Shown piece after piece: positions 44,992 to 54,057 of a stretch of DNA of 64,000 nucleotides (positions are counted from its first letter, which is position 1; every line of letters begins with the position of its first letter). The notes under the pieces were generated by a model. It did no database searches, was not told the origin of the DNA, and saw only the letters and a list, made by a program, of their open reading frames with translations. This DNA comes from Paracoccaceae bacterium. Its GTDB lineage: Bacteria; Pseudomonadota; Alphaproteobacteria; Rhodobacterales; Rhodobacteraceae. The position numbers were made by a program, and so were the translations under genes. The stretch covers positions 1 to 64,000 of the forward strand of contig JAFIEF010000009.1 of the NCBI GenBank assembly GCA_020832655.1. Reading direction: 5' to 3'.

Positions 44992-46023
44992 CTAAATTGC
45001 AAACCCGTCAGGAATACGCTCCTGCCCCTCCAGCACCAGATCGGCCATGATCGCGGCCAGGTCCGGGGCCAGCGCGAAGCCGATCTTGAAGCCGCCATTG
45101 AAGACGAAATGCCCTGCGCGCCCCGGCCAGCACCCCAAAAGCGGCGCGCGGCTTTTCGCGCGCGGGCGCACCCCGGCCCAGCGTTCCAGCACTGGTGCCT
45201 CGGCCAGCGCCGGGCAGGCCGCACGCGCCTGCGCGATCAGCACATCGCATTGCCCATCCACACTGTGGGGGGTGTCGAATTCGCGTTCGCTGGTCGATCC
45301 GATGGCGATTGTGCCATCTGCATGGGGCACGATATGCAGCCCGTCGGCGAAAAGCTGCGGCATGTCCGGGGCCGAATGCGCCAGAAGTGCCGCCTGCCCC
45401 TTGACGCCATTGCCGATCTCTCGGCCCAGATCAGCCGACAGCGCGGCCAGCCCTTCATGGCCCGTGGCCCAGACGACCGGGCTGGCCGCGTCAGGGGGGG
45501 TAGTGGCCCCGAAGCTGATCTGCCCGCCCATCTTCTGCACCGCGCGCGCCAGCGCCTGCCCGGCGCGGCGCGGATGCAGCCTTGCGCTGAGCGTGTCATG
45601 AATCACCCAGCCCGACGGGGCCAGAAGCGGCAAGCCCGGCGCATCCGCAGCAGGCAGGACACGCCATTCGGCCATACCCTGCCACAGGCTGCGCGCCTGC
45701 TCTGCGCGCGCGCGGGCCAGATCCAGCTTGCCCTCTGGCACGGGCTGCACGCGACCGGTGCGCGCATAGCCCGGATCACTGCCCGCTGCTGTCGCGACAC
45801 CCTGCCAGAAGCTTTCAGCGGCCAGCAGCGCCTCTAGCTGAAAGGCTTTCTTGGTGTTCCAGTTTTCCGGCACATGGGGGGCCAGCGCGCCGACCAGCCC
45901 GCCGCTGGATCCTGCGCCCAGATGCCGCGCCTCGATCACATGCACCTTCGCGCCCCTTCGGGCGCAGATATAGGCCAGCGTCAGCCCGAAGGCACCCGCC
46001 CCCATGATGGTGATATCGGCCAT
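44992..46023 (-). CDS. FAD oxidoreductase, MnmC oxidase-type (split MnmC)
   Basis: 343 aa from MADITIMGAGAFGLTLAYIC (AAAGGA 6 nt upstream). GxGxxG with VHVIEARHLGAGSSGG shows FAD binding, and the fold is that of DAO-family oxidoreductases. The neighbour divergent at 46078 is an MnmD-type methyltransferase, and in E. coli the bifunctional MnmC joins exactly these two activities. So this enzyme probably oxidises cmnm5U34 of tRNA to nm5U, with the methyltransferase then giving mnm5U. A general D-amino-acid oxidase remains possible if read without context. Confidence 0.75.
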   Translation of the reverse strand: MADITIMGAGAFGLTLAYICARRGAKVHVIEARHLGAGSSGGLVGALAPHVPENWNTKKAFQLEALLAAESFWQGVATAAGSDPGYARTGRVQPVPEGKLDLARARAEQARSLWQGMAEWRVLPAADAPGLPLLAPSGWVIHDTLSARLHPRRAGQALARAVQKMGGQISFGATTPPDAASPVVWATGHEGLAALSADLGREIGNGVKGQAALLAHSAPDMPQLFADGLHIVPHADGTIAIGSTSEREFDTPHSVDGQCDVLIAQARAACPALAEAPVLERWAGVRPRAKSRAPLLGCWPGRAGHFVFNGGFKIGFALAPDLAAIMADLVLEGQERIPDGFAI

Positions 46024-46077
46024 TGCCATTCCTTTCGCGCGGCTGCATGACTTGTCCATCTTCTAAGGCAGGCCCGG

Positions 46078-46737
46078 ATGAACGACCAGATCGCAGATGT
46101 CACATGGCAGGGCGGGCAGGTACCCGTGGCCACGCGCTTCGATGACCCGTATTTCTCGCTTGCCGACGGGCTGGCGGAAACGCGGCATGTATTTCTTGGC
46201 GGCAACCGGATTGCCGAGCGTGCGCGCCCCGGCTTTCACATTGCCGAGCTGGGCTTTGGCACCGGGCTGAACCTGCTGGCGACCGCGCAGGCGCTGGCCG
46301 CGCATCCCGGCCCGATCCATTACACCAGTTTCGAGGCATTCCCGATCAGCGGTGATGACATGGCCCGCGCGCTGGCGGGTTTTCCCGAACTGGATGCGAC
46401 CGCGTTGCTGGCAGCATGGCGCGCAGGACAGCGCCGGTTTCAGATCGGTCCGGTCGCGGCAGAGATCATCATCGGTGACGCCCGCCAGACCTTGCCCGAA
46501 TGGCGAGGCTGCGCGGATGCCTGGTATCTGGACGGGTTTTCGCCCGCCAAGAACCCCGAATTATGGTCCGCCGATCTGATGGCAGAGGTCGCGCGCCACA
46601 CAGCGCCGGGGGGCAGCTATGCTACCTATACCGCCGCAGGTCATGTCCGCCGCGCGCTGGGGGCTGCGGGGTTTGACGTGACCCGCCCGCCCGGCTTCGG
46701 GCGCAAGCGGCATATGAGTTGCGGCGTTTTGCGATGA
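46078..46737 (+). CDS. mnmD: tRNA U34 methyltransferase MnmD (MnmC2-like)
   Basis: 219 aa. The DUF752/MnmD signature DAWYLDGFSPAKNPELWS is present, with the SAM-binding GFHIAELGFGTGLNLLATA and ARHTAPGGSYATYTAAGHVR here as VARHTAPGGSYATYTAAG. It methylates the aminomethyl group of uridine 34 in certain tRNAs. It lies 54 bp from the divergent FAD oxidoreductase and is coupled to the next gene by ATGA. Confidence 0.88.
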   Translation: MNDQIADVTWQGGQVPVATRFDDPYFSLADGLAETRHVFLGGNRIAERARPGFHIAELGFGTGLNLLATAQALAAHPGPIHYTSFEAFPISGDDMARALAGFPELDATALLAAWRAGQRRFQIGPVAAEIIIGDARQTLPEWRGCADAWYLDGFSPAKNPELWSADLMAEVARHTAPGGSYATYTAAGHVRRALGAAGFDVTRPPGFGRKRHMSCGVLR

Positions 46738-47603
46738 TTGCACAAAACAACAGCCTGGGCATCTGGCTGATGTCGGCCACGGCGCTGATCTTTGCCTTGC
46801 AGGATGCGATCTCGCAGCATCTGGCGGGCGAATACAATGTCTTCATGATCATCATGATCCGCTACTGGTTCTTTGCCAGCTTCGTGATCGTGGTGGCGGC
46901 GCGCAGGGCGGGGGGCTTGCGCAATGCGGCCTATACCCGTCAGCCGGTGCTGCAGATCTTTCGCGGCGTTCTGCTGGCGCTGGAGGTCTGCGTGATGGTC
47001 ACCGCCTTCGTTCTGCTGGGGCTGGTCGAAAGCCATGCGGTGTTTGCGGTCTATCCGCTGCTGATTGCCGCGCTTTCCGGCCCGGTTCTGGGCGAGAAAG
47101 TGGGCTGGCGGCGCTGGGCGGCGATCGGGATCGGCTTTGCGGGTGTGCTGATCATTCTGCAACCGGGCTTTGGCGTATTCCAGCCTGCCGCGCTGGTGCC
47201 GTTGCTCGCGGCCTTCATGTTCGCGCTTTACGGGTTGCTGACGCGCTATGCCGCGCGCCGCGACAGCGCGGCGGTCAGCTTCTTCTGGACCGGCACAGCC
47301 GGGGCCGTGACCATGACCCTGATCGGCATCTGGTTCTGGGAACCGATGGCGCGGGGCGACTGGCTGTGGATGGGGCTTTTGTGCATGACTGCGGCCTTCA
47401 GCCATTTCCTGCTGATCCGCGCCTATGAGGTCGCAGAGGCCAGCGCGGTGCAGCCCTTCGCCTATCTGCAACTGCCCTTTGCTGCGGCGCTGGGCATCCT
47501 GATATTTGACGAATCGCTGCGCAGCAATGTCGCTTTTGGCACGGCGGTGGTGGTGGGGGCAGGGCTGTTCACGCTGTGGCGCGCGCGCCAGCGCGGGGTA
47601 TAA
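46734..47603 (+). CDS. EamA/DMT-family transporter
   Basis: 289 aa with about ten hydrophobic segments in two EamA repeats (LGIWLMSATALIFALQDAIS; VFAVYPLLIAALSGPVLGEK; LVPLLAAFMFALYGLL; QPFAYLQLPFAAALGILIFD). It is an inner-membrane drug/metabolite exporter; the substrate is unknown. The start overlaps the mnmD stop by 4 bp. Confidence 0.87.
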   Translation: MIAQNNSLGIWLMSATALIFALQDAISQHLAGEYNVFMIIMIRYWFFASFVIVVAARRAGGLRNAAYTRQPVLQIFRGVLLALEVCVMVTAFVLLGLVESHAVFAVYPLLIAALSGPVLGEKVGWRRWAAIGIGFAGVLIILQPGFGVFQPAALVPLLAAFMFALYGLLTRYAARRDSAAVSFFWTGTAGAVTMTLIGIWFWEPMARGDWLWMGLLCMTAAFSHFLLIRAYEVAEASAVQPFAYLQLPFAAALGILIFDESLRSNVAFGTAVVVGAGLFTLWRARQRGV

Positions 47604-47674
47604 GGCGCAACGCCCCCTGGCCGCGTTGCCCTGTCAGCGCCGCGCGCGGTTTGATGCACGCGCAATACAGAATG

Positions 47675-47705
47675 AAAACCGCCCCGGACAGAAAATCCGG
47701 GGCGG
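47675..47705 (-). terminator. Terminator of rpmJ
   Basis: CCGCCCCGGA (47679-47688) and TCCGGGGCGG (47696-47705) form a perfect 10-bp stem, followed on the minus strand by TTTT. It ends the rpmJ transcript and may also stop the converging EamA gene. Confidence 0.82.
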
Positions 47706-47731
47706 ATCATGAAATCCCGGTCTGGAAATCC

Positions 47732-47857
47732 TTAGCCCTGACGGGCCTTGAATTTCTTTTGCGTCTTGTTGATCACATAGACACGGCCCTTGCGGCGCAC
47801 GACCTGGCAATCGCGGTGACGCTGCTTGAGCGACCGGAGCGAGTTTCTGACCTTCAT
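47732..47857 (-). CDS. rpmJ: 50S ribosomal protein L36
   Basis: 41 aa: [20 protein letters not shown], then [21 protein letters not shown] strong AGGAG ribosome site precedes it. The zinc-binding cysteines of the classic C+ form are mostly lacking (one Cys), so this is the C- paralogue typical of alphaproteobacteria. It is a stand-alone gene with its own terminator. Confidence 0.95.
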   Translation of the reverse strand: MKVRNSLRSLKQRHRDCQVVRRKGRVYVINKTQKKFKARQG

Positions 47858-47924
47858 CGGCCTATCTCCTGTTCGCGGCGCGCATGCGCCTTTAAGGGTT
47901 GTCCTGCCGAAAAGCAGGGGTGAA

Positions 47925-47999
<75 letters not shown>

Positions 48000-48153
48000 T
48001 GAACTGCGATATGCTGCGCCCCAAACGAAAAGGGACGCGGCCTGCACACCGCGTCATTGGCGCGGATATAGAAAGAATCAGCGGCGGGATCAAGGGCTTT
48101 CGAAAGCTAAAAAATTCGCGCTATACTGAATTTCCGAACAGACAGGCGGGCAA

Positions 48154-49017
48154 ATGAACGCATTCGAGTTACACCCGGCCACCGCGCCCAGAAGTGCAGT
48201 TATTTTTGCCTCGCCCCATAGCGGTCGGGTCTATCCAAGGGCGCTGCTGGACGCCTCTGTGCTGGATGAGATCACGCTGCGTTCTTCTGAAGATGCTTAT
48301 GTCGACATGTTCCTGCGCAAGGCGCCGGATTTCGGGGCACCGGTGCTGCTGGGCGGCGTGCCGCGCGCCTATGTCGATTACAACCGCGCCGCCAGCGAAC
48401 TGGACCCGGAACTGATCGCGGGCCTGCCGAAATCGCCGACCAATGCGCGGGTATTGTCCGGGCTGGGGGTTATCCCGCGCGTGGTGGCCGGGGCGAAGGC
48501 CATCTATCGCGGCAAGATTTCGCGCGCCGAGGCAGAGGCGCGGCTGACCCGCTTCTGGCACCCCTATCACGCCCAGCTTGGTGCATTGATGATCCAGCAC
48601 CGCGAACGATTCGGGCGTGCGATCCTGTTTGACATGCATTCCATGCCGCGCGATGAGCTGAACACGTCCTTTCCGGCGCGATATGCGCGCCCCGATATCG
48701 TTCTGGGGGATCGCTTCGGGGCATCGGCCTCGGCATATATCACGGATCAGGTGGCCGATCTGTTCACCGCCGCCGGGTTCAAGGTGGCGCGCAATGCACC
48801 TTTTGCCGGTGCCTATATCGCGCAGCGTCACGGCAGCCCTTCGAGCGGTCATCATGTCGTGCAGATCGAGATTGATCGCGGGTTGTATCTGTCAGAGCGC
48901 AGCATCCGGCCCAGTCGCGACTTCGACAGTTTCTGCGCGGTGATGGACCGCATTGTCTGTGATCTGGTGCAGATCGGGCGCAGTGCCGGGGGAAGCGTGG
49001 CGCTGGCCGCAGAATGA
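48154..49017 (+). CDS. N-formylglutamate amidohydrolase family protein
   Basis: 287 aa. Family features: VIFASPHSGRVYPRALL, SSEDAYVDMFL, RAYVDYNRAASELDP, ILFDMHSMPRDE and HVVQIEIDRGLYL, with His and Glu/Asp metal ligands. It hydrolyses N-formylglutamate in histidine breakdown, though no hut genes are nearby, so another N-acyl amino acid could be the substrate. Confidence 0.88.
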   Translation: MNAFELHPATAPRSAVIFASPHSGRVYPRALLDASVLDEITLRSSEDAYVDMFLRKAPDFGAPVLLGGVPRAYVDYNRAASELDPELIAGLPKSPTNARVLSGLGVIPRVVAGAKAIYRGKISRAEAEARLTRFWHPYHAQLGALMIQHRERFGRAILFDMHSMPRDELNTSFPARYARPDIVLGDRFGASASAYITDQVADLFTAAGFKVARNAPFAGAYIAQRHGSPSSGHHVVQIEIDRGLYLSERSIRPSRDFDSFCAVMDRIVCDLVQIGRSAGGSVALAAE

Positions 49018-49085
49018 TGGTGTCAGCAATGTGCTGATGGCAGGATGCCCTTTCCCTGACCGCGCGCCTGCCATATATCGCGGCC

Positions 49086-50900
49086 ATGACACAGGCACCG
49101 CTGCTTCAGCTTTCCGACATTTCCCTGACTTATGGCGGCACAGCGCTGTTTTCCGGGCTGGATCTGGTGATCCAGCAAGGCGACCGGCTGGCGCTGGTGG
49201 GGCGCAATGGCTGCGGTAAATCCACGCTGCTGAAAATGATGGCCGGACTGGTCGAGGCCGATAGCGGCACCCGCTCGCTCGCGCCTGGCGTGACCGTCGG
49301 CTATATGGAACAAGACCCCGATTTCGCAGGCTTTGCCACGCTGGGCGATTACGCCACCCAGAGCCTAGACATGGCCGAGCATTACAAGCTCGACATCGCC
49401 GCCGAAGGGCTGGATTTCGACCCCGGCCTTGACCCGGCGCGGGCCTCTGGTGGGGAAAGGCGGCGCGCGGCGCTGGCCAGGCTTCTGGCGGAAGCGCCCG
49501 AACTGATGCTGCTGGATGAGCCGACCAACCATCTGGACATCACGGCAATCGGCTGGCTGGAAGCGCGGCTGCGCGAAACCCGCGCAAGCTATGTGCTGAT
49601 CAGCCATGACCGCGCCTTTCTGCGCGCGCTGGCGCGGGCAACGCTGTGGCTGGACCGGGGGCAGATGCGCAGGCGCGAGGGTGCGTTTGACGGGTTCGAA
49701 GACTGGCGCGAACAGGTCTGGGCCGAAGAAGACCTTGCCCGCCACAAGCTGGACCGCAAGATCAGGTCCGAAGCGCGCTGGGCGGTCGAAGGCATCAGCG
49801 CGCGGCGCAAGCGCAATCAGGGCCGGGTGCGCGCGCTGCAAGCGCTGCGTGCCGAACGTGCGGCGCAAATCCGCAGGCAGGGCACGGCGGGGCTGGCACT
49901 GGAAGAGGCCGCGCCCTCGGGCAAGCTGGTGGCCGAATTGCGTGGCGTGAACAAAAGCTATGGCGACCAACATATCCTGCGTGATTTCAGCCTGCGTGTG
50001 ATGCGCGGCGACCGTGTGGCGATGATCGGCCCGAACGGGGTGGGAAAAACCACGCTGTTGCGGCTGATCACCGGGCAGGAAGCCCCCGATAGCGGCGATA
50101 TCCGGCATGGCACCAATCTGCAAATGGCGGTGTTCGATCAGAGCCGCGCACAGCTGGACCTTGGCGCCACGCTGTGGGAAAACCTGACCGGCGATCCCTT
50201 GATGCGGGTGCCGGGGCAGGCCGATCAGGTCATGGTGCGCGGCACACCCAAACATGTGGTGGGCTATCTGAAGGAATTCCTGTTCGATGAAGCGCAGGCG
50301 CGCGCGCCGGTGCGGTCATTGTCAGGGGGCGAAAAGGCGCGGCTCTTGTTGGCGCGGATCATGGCGCAACCGGCCAATCTGCTGGTTCTGGATGAACCGA
50401 CCAATGATCTGGACATCGAAACGCTGGATCTGTTGCAGGATGTGTTGGGCGGGTTTGACGGCACGGTGCTGCTGGTCAGCCATGACCGCGACTTCATCGA
50501 CCGCGTGGCCACGACCACGCTGGTCTTTGAAGGGCAGGGCAAGGTCACGGCGTATGCGGGGGGCTGGTCGGATTATCTGGCGCAAGGTCCGAAAACTGAC
50601 ACTCCGACCCGTGCCGGTGTGGTTGCCCCCAAACCAGCGCCCGCGGCGAAACCCGCCGCCAAACCGGTCAAGCCGGGGCTGAGTTTCACCGAGGCGCATC
50701 GCCTGAAAGCGCTGCCCGATGAAATCTCCCGGCTGGAGGCAGAGATAGCGAAGCTGACAGAGCTTCTGTCCGACCCGGAACTGTTCAACAGCGCGCCATT
50801 GAAGTTCCGAAAGGCGACCGAGGCACTGACCGAACGCCAGGCCAAGCTTGACGCGGCCGAGGAGGAATGGCTGCTACTGGCCGAGAAGGCCGAAGAATAG
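49086..50900 (+). CDS. ABC-F family ATPase (Uup-like)
   Basis: 604 aa with two ABC domains and no membrane segment. Walker A motifs are VGRNGCGKST and IGPNGVGKTT; signatures are SGGERRRAALARLL and LSGGEKARLLLARI; Walker B are LMLLDEPTNHLDI and LLVLDEPTNDLDI. The C-terminal coiled coil (LEAEIAKLTELLSDPELF) is the Uup type, which binds DNA or ribosomal structures. ABC-F proteins act on the ribosome or on branched DNA; which of these applies is not clear. Confidence 0.9.
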   Translation: MTQAPLLQLSDISLTYGGTALFSGLDLVIQQGDRLALVGRNGCGKSTLLKMMAGLVEADSGTRSLAPGVTVGYMEQDPDFAGFATLGDYATQSLDMAEHYKLDIAAEGLDFDPGLDPARASGGERRRAALARLLAEAPELMLLDEPTNHLDITAIGWLEARLRETRASYVLISHDRAFLRALARATLWLDRGQMRRREGAFDGFEDWREQVWAEEDLARHKLDRKIRSEARWAVEGISARRKRNQGRVRALQALRAERAAQIRRQGTAGLALEEAAPSGKLVAELRGVNKSYGDQHILRDFSLRVMRGDRVAMIGPNGVGKTTLLRLITGQEAPDSGDIRHGTNLQMAVFDQSRAQLDLGATLWENLTGDPLMRVPGQADQVMVRGTPKHVVGYLKEFLFDEAQARAPVRSLSGGEKARLLLARIMAQPANLLVLDEPTNDLDIETLDLLQDVLGGFDGTVLLVSHDRDFIDRVATTTLVFEGQGKVTAYAGGWSDYLAQGPKTDTPTRAGVVAPKPAPAAKPAAKPVKPGLSFTEAHRLKALPDEISRLEAEIAKLTELLSDPELFNSAPLKFRKATEALTERQAKLDAAEEEWLLLAEKAEE

Positions 50901-50930
50901 CGCCCGCGCGCAACAGCGTTGCACTGCGCC

Positions 50931-51602
50931 TCAATCCTGATCTTGTGCCAGCAATTGCACCAGCCGCGCGGCCTCTTGCCGGCAGGGCGTCAGGCTGTTG
51001 CGATCTTCGCCGGGGAAGAACCGCGCGCGCGTGGCGGTGGGCATGGGCGCGCAAGGCTCGACCAAAACGCGCGGTCCGGTCCTGACGCTTTCCGCAGCCC
51101 AGGCGCGCGCCAGCGCCATCTGCGCCGCCTTTGACGCGCCATAAGCCCCCATGAACTTGCCGCTTGCAACGGGGTCATCGACAAACAGTGCCGTGCCCCG
51201 ATCTGCGGCTGCTGCCAGAAGTGGCGCGATCATGGTCAGCAGAAAGCCCGTCGCGCGCATGTTGATGCCCACGCATTTGTCCCAGTCCTTCAGCATGACA
51301 TGATCGGCAGGCGTCATGGGCGGGGCGTGAATGGCGGTATGCGCCCATAGATCCAGATGCCCCCAGCGGTCATGGATATCACGACACAGATGACGCATGG
51401 CGTCATCATTGGTGATATCCAGCGCCGCCAGCGTGGCGCTGCCACCCTTGGCCTGAATGCGGTCATCCAGCTCTTCCAGCGCGCCCAAAGTGCGCCCCAC
51501 GGCAATGACATGCCAGCCCTGTGCGGCCAGTTCTTCGGCCAGGGCCGCGCCCAGGCCACGCGATGCCCCGGTGATCAGGGCCAGTTTCTTGTCCATGCTC
51601 AT
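50931..51602 (-). CDS. SDR-family oxidoreductase
   Basis: 223 aa. The Rossmann TGASRGLGAALAEELAAQG (TGxxxGxG) and NAD(P) features are visible; the active site YGASKAAQMALARA corresponds to YxxxK. The substrate is unknown. The start at 51602 is the first of two close ATGs (51596 the other). It converges with the ABC-F gene with about 30 bp between the stops. Confidence 0.85.
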   Translation of the reverse strand: MSMDKKLALITGASRGLGAALAEELAAQGWHVIAVGRTLGALEELDDRIQAKGGSATLAALDITNDDAMRHLCRDIHDRWGHLDLWAHTAIHAPPMTPADHVMLKDWDKCVGINMRATGFLLTMIAPLLAAAADRGTALFVDDPVASGKFMGAYGASKAAQMALARAWAAESVRTGPRVLVEPCAPMPTATRARFFPGEDRNSLTPCRQEAARLVQLLAQDQD

Positions 51603-51755
51603 GCCCGCCTAGTGCCACCAGATTGCGCCAAGGGCAAGAGGCGCTGCTGCCGCACCCGCGGCGCAACCATGAAGGGCTTGACTCGAATCGCTGCGCGCGG
51701 CGCAATTGCAGATCTGCTGCTGCAACAGATCAATACGTTATTTCCGGGGGATGGT

Positions 51756-52187
51756 ATGATGCGGGTCATATTGGGCGCATTGGCGCTGATGGTTGGGGTA
51801 GGGCTGTGGGCTACATCGGCGCAGGCGGACAGGATCGTGGCGCGTGTCAGCCTTAGCGAACAGGTGATGCATGTCTATCATCACGGCAAGCTGGTGCATG
51901 AATGGCCGGTCTCGACCGCGCGGGCGGGCAAGATCACCCCGATGGGCGATTGGCGACCGCAATGGCTGTCGCGCAATCACCGTTCCTCGCGCTACAATAA
52001 TGCGCCAATGCCCTTTTCGATCTTCTATTCGGGGCATTATGCCATTCACGGCACTGACCAGATCAGCCGCTTGGGGCGCCCGGCCTCTGCCGGTTGCGTG
52101 CGGCTGCACCCGGAGAATGCGCGGGTGTTGTTCGAACTGGTCCGTGCCGAGGGGATGGACCAGACACGGGTGATCGTCACGCAATAG
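51756..52187 (+). CDS. L,D-transpeptidase (YkuD), exported
   Basis: 143 aa from MMRVILGALALMVGVGLWAT, preceded by GGGGGA; the signal peptide ends near AQA. The catalytic motif is HGTDQISRLGRPASAGCVRL with the Cys nucleophile. It cross-links peptidoglycan or attaches proteins to it in the periplasm. The open frame reaches far upstream, but the signal sequence fixes the start here. Confidence 0.88.
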   Translation: MMRVILGALALMVGVGLWATSAQADRIVARVSLSEQVMHVYHHGKLVHEWPVSTARAGKITPMGDWRPQWLSRNHRSSRYNNAPMPFSIFYSGHYAIHGTDQISRLGRPASAGCVRLHPENARVLFELVRAEGMDQTRVIVTQ

Positions 52188-52364
52188 GCCGGTTCTGCCC
52201 GCCGGATTGCGCAGAGTGAAGCCTCCACGCGCGCCGCGCCGCTGAGTCTTGCATGCAACAGCGCGATGCCAGTATCTGGTGGCAGGCGTTTCCGGCTACC
52301 CAACAGATCGCGGTTTGCCTATAGTCTTTGGGTCAGGGACAGAAACAAACCCGAGGGAGAGGTC

Positions 52365-52832
52365 ATGCGCTGCCCGTTCTGCGGCAATACCGATACGCAA
52401 GTCAAAGACTCACGGCCCGCCGAAGATCACGGCGCGATCCGGCGCAGGCGTTTCTGTCCGGCATGCGGGGGGCGGTTCACCACCTATGAGCGCGTGCAGC
52501 TTCGTGACCTGGTGGTGGTGAAATCCAATGGGCGCCGCGAAGCCTTCGACCGCGAGAAGCTGGAACGCTCGATCCGCATTGCGATGCAGAAACGGCCGAT
52601 CGAGCATGAGCGCATCGACCAGATGATTTCGGGCATCGTGCGGCGGCTGGAATCGATGGGGGATACCGACATCCCGTCCAAGGTGATTGGCGAGATCGTT
52701 ATGGAAACGCTGGCCCGCATCGACACGGTTGCCTATGTCCGCTTCGCCAGCGTCTACAAGAATTTCCAGGAGGCCGATGATTTCGACAAATTCGTCTCGG
52801 AATTGCGGCCCGAGCCGAAACCGGCAGATTGA
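52365..52832 (+). CDS. nrdR: Transcriptional repressor NrdR
   Basis: 155 aa. The zinc ribbon [12 protein letters not shown] with [14 protein letters not shown] is followed by an ATP-cone domain ([20 protein letters not shown]). It represses ribonucleotide reductase genes in response to dATP/ATP. GAGGGAGAGG precedes the ATG. It is followed by ribD after 3 nt, the usual order in alphaproteobacteria. Confidence 0.96.
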   Translation: MRCPFCGNTDTQVKDSRPAEDHGAIRRRRFCPACGGRFTTYERVQLRDLVVVKSNGRREAFDREKLERSIRIAMQKRPIEHERIDQMISGIVRRLESMGDTDIPSKVIGEIVMETLARIDTVAYVRFASVYKNFQEADDFDKFVSELRPEPKPAD

Positions 52833-52835
52833 GAT

Positions 52836-53954
52836 TTGGACAGCTGCGGCGATGATCGGTTCATGCGGCTGGCCATCGCGCTGGGTCGTCGCGGGCTGGG
52901 TCAGGTGTGGCCCAACCCAGCAGTGGGCTGCGTCATCGCCCGCGCGGGGCAGGTGCTGGCGCGGGGCTGGACCCAGCCGGGTGGCCGCCCCCATGCAGAG
53001 GTCATGGCCCTGCGCGGCTGCGATGCGCGCGGTGCCACGGCCTATGTCAGTCTGGAACCTTGCGCCCATCACGGCCAGACCCCGCCTTGCTGCGATGCGC
53101 TGATCAGCGCAGGCGTGGCCCGCGTGGTCACGGGCCTGACCGACCCGGACCCGCGCGTGGCCGGGCGCGGCCATGCCGCTTTGCGCGCCGCCGGGGTCAC
53201 GGTGGTCGAAGGGGTGCTGGCCGCCGAAGCACGGCTGGCCAATGCGGGTTTTCTGCTGCGCGTCAGTGAAGCGCGGCCCTGGCTGACACTGAAACTGGCG
53301 CTGACGCTGGACGGGCGCATCGCCACGGCCACCGGCGAAAGCCGCTGGATCACCGGACCAGCGGCGCGCCGCGCAGTCCATTCCTTGCGCGCGCGTCATG
53401 ATGCGGTGCTGGTGGGTGGCGGCACAGCGCGCGCGGATGACCCCGATCTGCGGATCCGGGGCTTGGGCGTGGCGCATCAGCCGGTGCGGGTGGTGGCCTC
53501 TGCCGGGCTGGATCTGCCGCTGCCGTCGCGGCTGGGCGAAAGCGCGGGGCAGGGGCCGGTCTGGCTGCTGCATGGCGCGGGCGCGCCGCAGGATCAGCGC
53601 AATGCGTGGCAACTGCGCGGGGCGCAATTGCTGGCGGTGGATCAGGCGGCAGAGGGTGCGCTGGGTGCGCGCGCCATGATGCGTGTGCTGGCAGGCAAGG
53701 GCATTACGCGGGTCTTTTGCGAAGGTGGCGGCGCGCTGGCGGCCAGCCTGCTGCGCGCAGGGCTGGTGGATGAGCTGGTGGTGTTTTGCGCAGGCAAGCT
53801 GATCGGGGCAGAAGGGCGCGCAGGGGTCGGCCCGCTGGCGCTGGCCGCGCTGGCCGATGCGCCGCAATTCCAACTTGTGCAGACCCAAGCGTTGGGCGGC
53901 GATGCGATGCAGATCTGGCGCGCGGGCAGATGGATACCCCCTGCCGCTGCCTGA
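52836..53954 (+). CDS. ribD: Riboflavin biosynthesis deaminase/reductase RibD
   Basis: 372 aa from a TTG start (MDSCGDDRFM) 3 nt after nrdR; an internal ATG at 52863 would remove 9 residues. The N-terminal deaminase has PHAEVMAL and PCAHHGQTPPC (His, Cys, Cys zinc ligands). The C-terminal reductase has LALTLDGRIATATGESRWIT and VGGGTARADDPDLRIR, with CEGGGALAASLL. It performs two steps of flavin synthesis. The usual downstream gene ribE (riboflavin synthase) is missing here; thrS follows instead. Confidence 0.93.
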   Translation: MDSCGDDRFMRLAIALGRRGLGQVWPNPAVGCVIARAGQVLARGWTQPGGRPHAEVMALRGCDARGATAYVSLEPCAHHGQTPPCCDALISAGVARVVTGLTDPDPRVAGRGHAALRAAGVTVVEGVLAAEARLANAGFLLRVSEARPWLTLKLALTLDGRIATATGESRWITGPAARRAVHSLRARHDAVLVGGGTARADDPDLRIRGLGVAHQPVRVVASAGLDLPLPSRLGESAGQGPVWLLHGAGAPQDQRNAWQLRGAQLLAVDQAAEGALGARAMMRVLAGKGITRVFCEGGGALAASLLRAGLVDELVVFCAGKLIGAEGRAGVGPLALAALADAPQFQLVQTQALGGDAMQIWRAGRWIPPAAA

Positions 53955-54057
53955 CAGGGGATGCGCGCCTTGACATCGCCCGTCGTACCCGGCACATGGC
54001 GCATAAATAACCCGCAACCGGGCGTTCCGTGGGCGCCAAAATGACGAGGACCGGCCA

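Noticed and set aside
44778-45224. 148-codon minus-strand frame
   Set aside because: Its first half is the 3' end of the FAD oxidoreductase gene in another frame, and the rest is the repeat-rich intergenic region.
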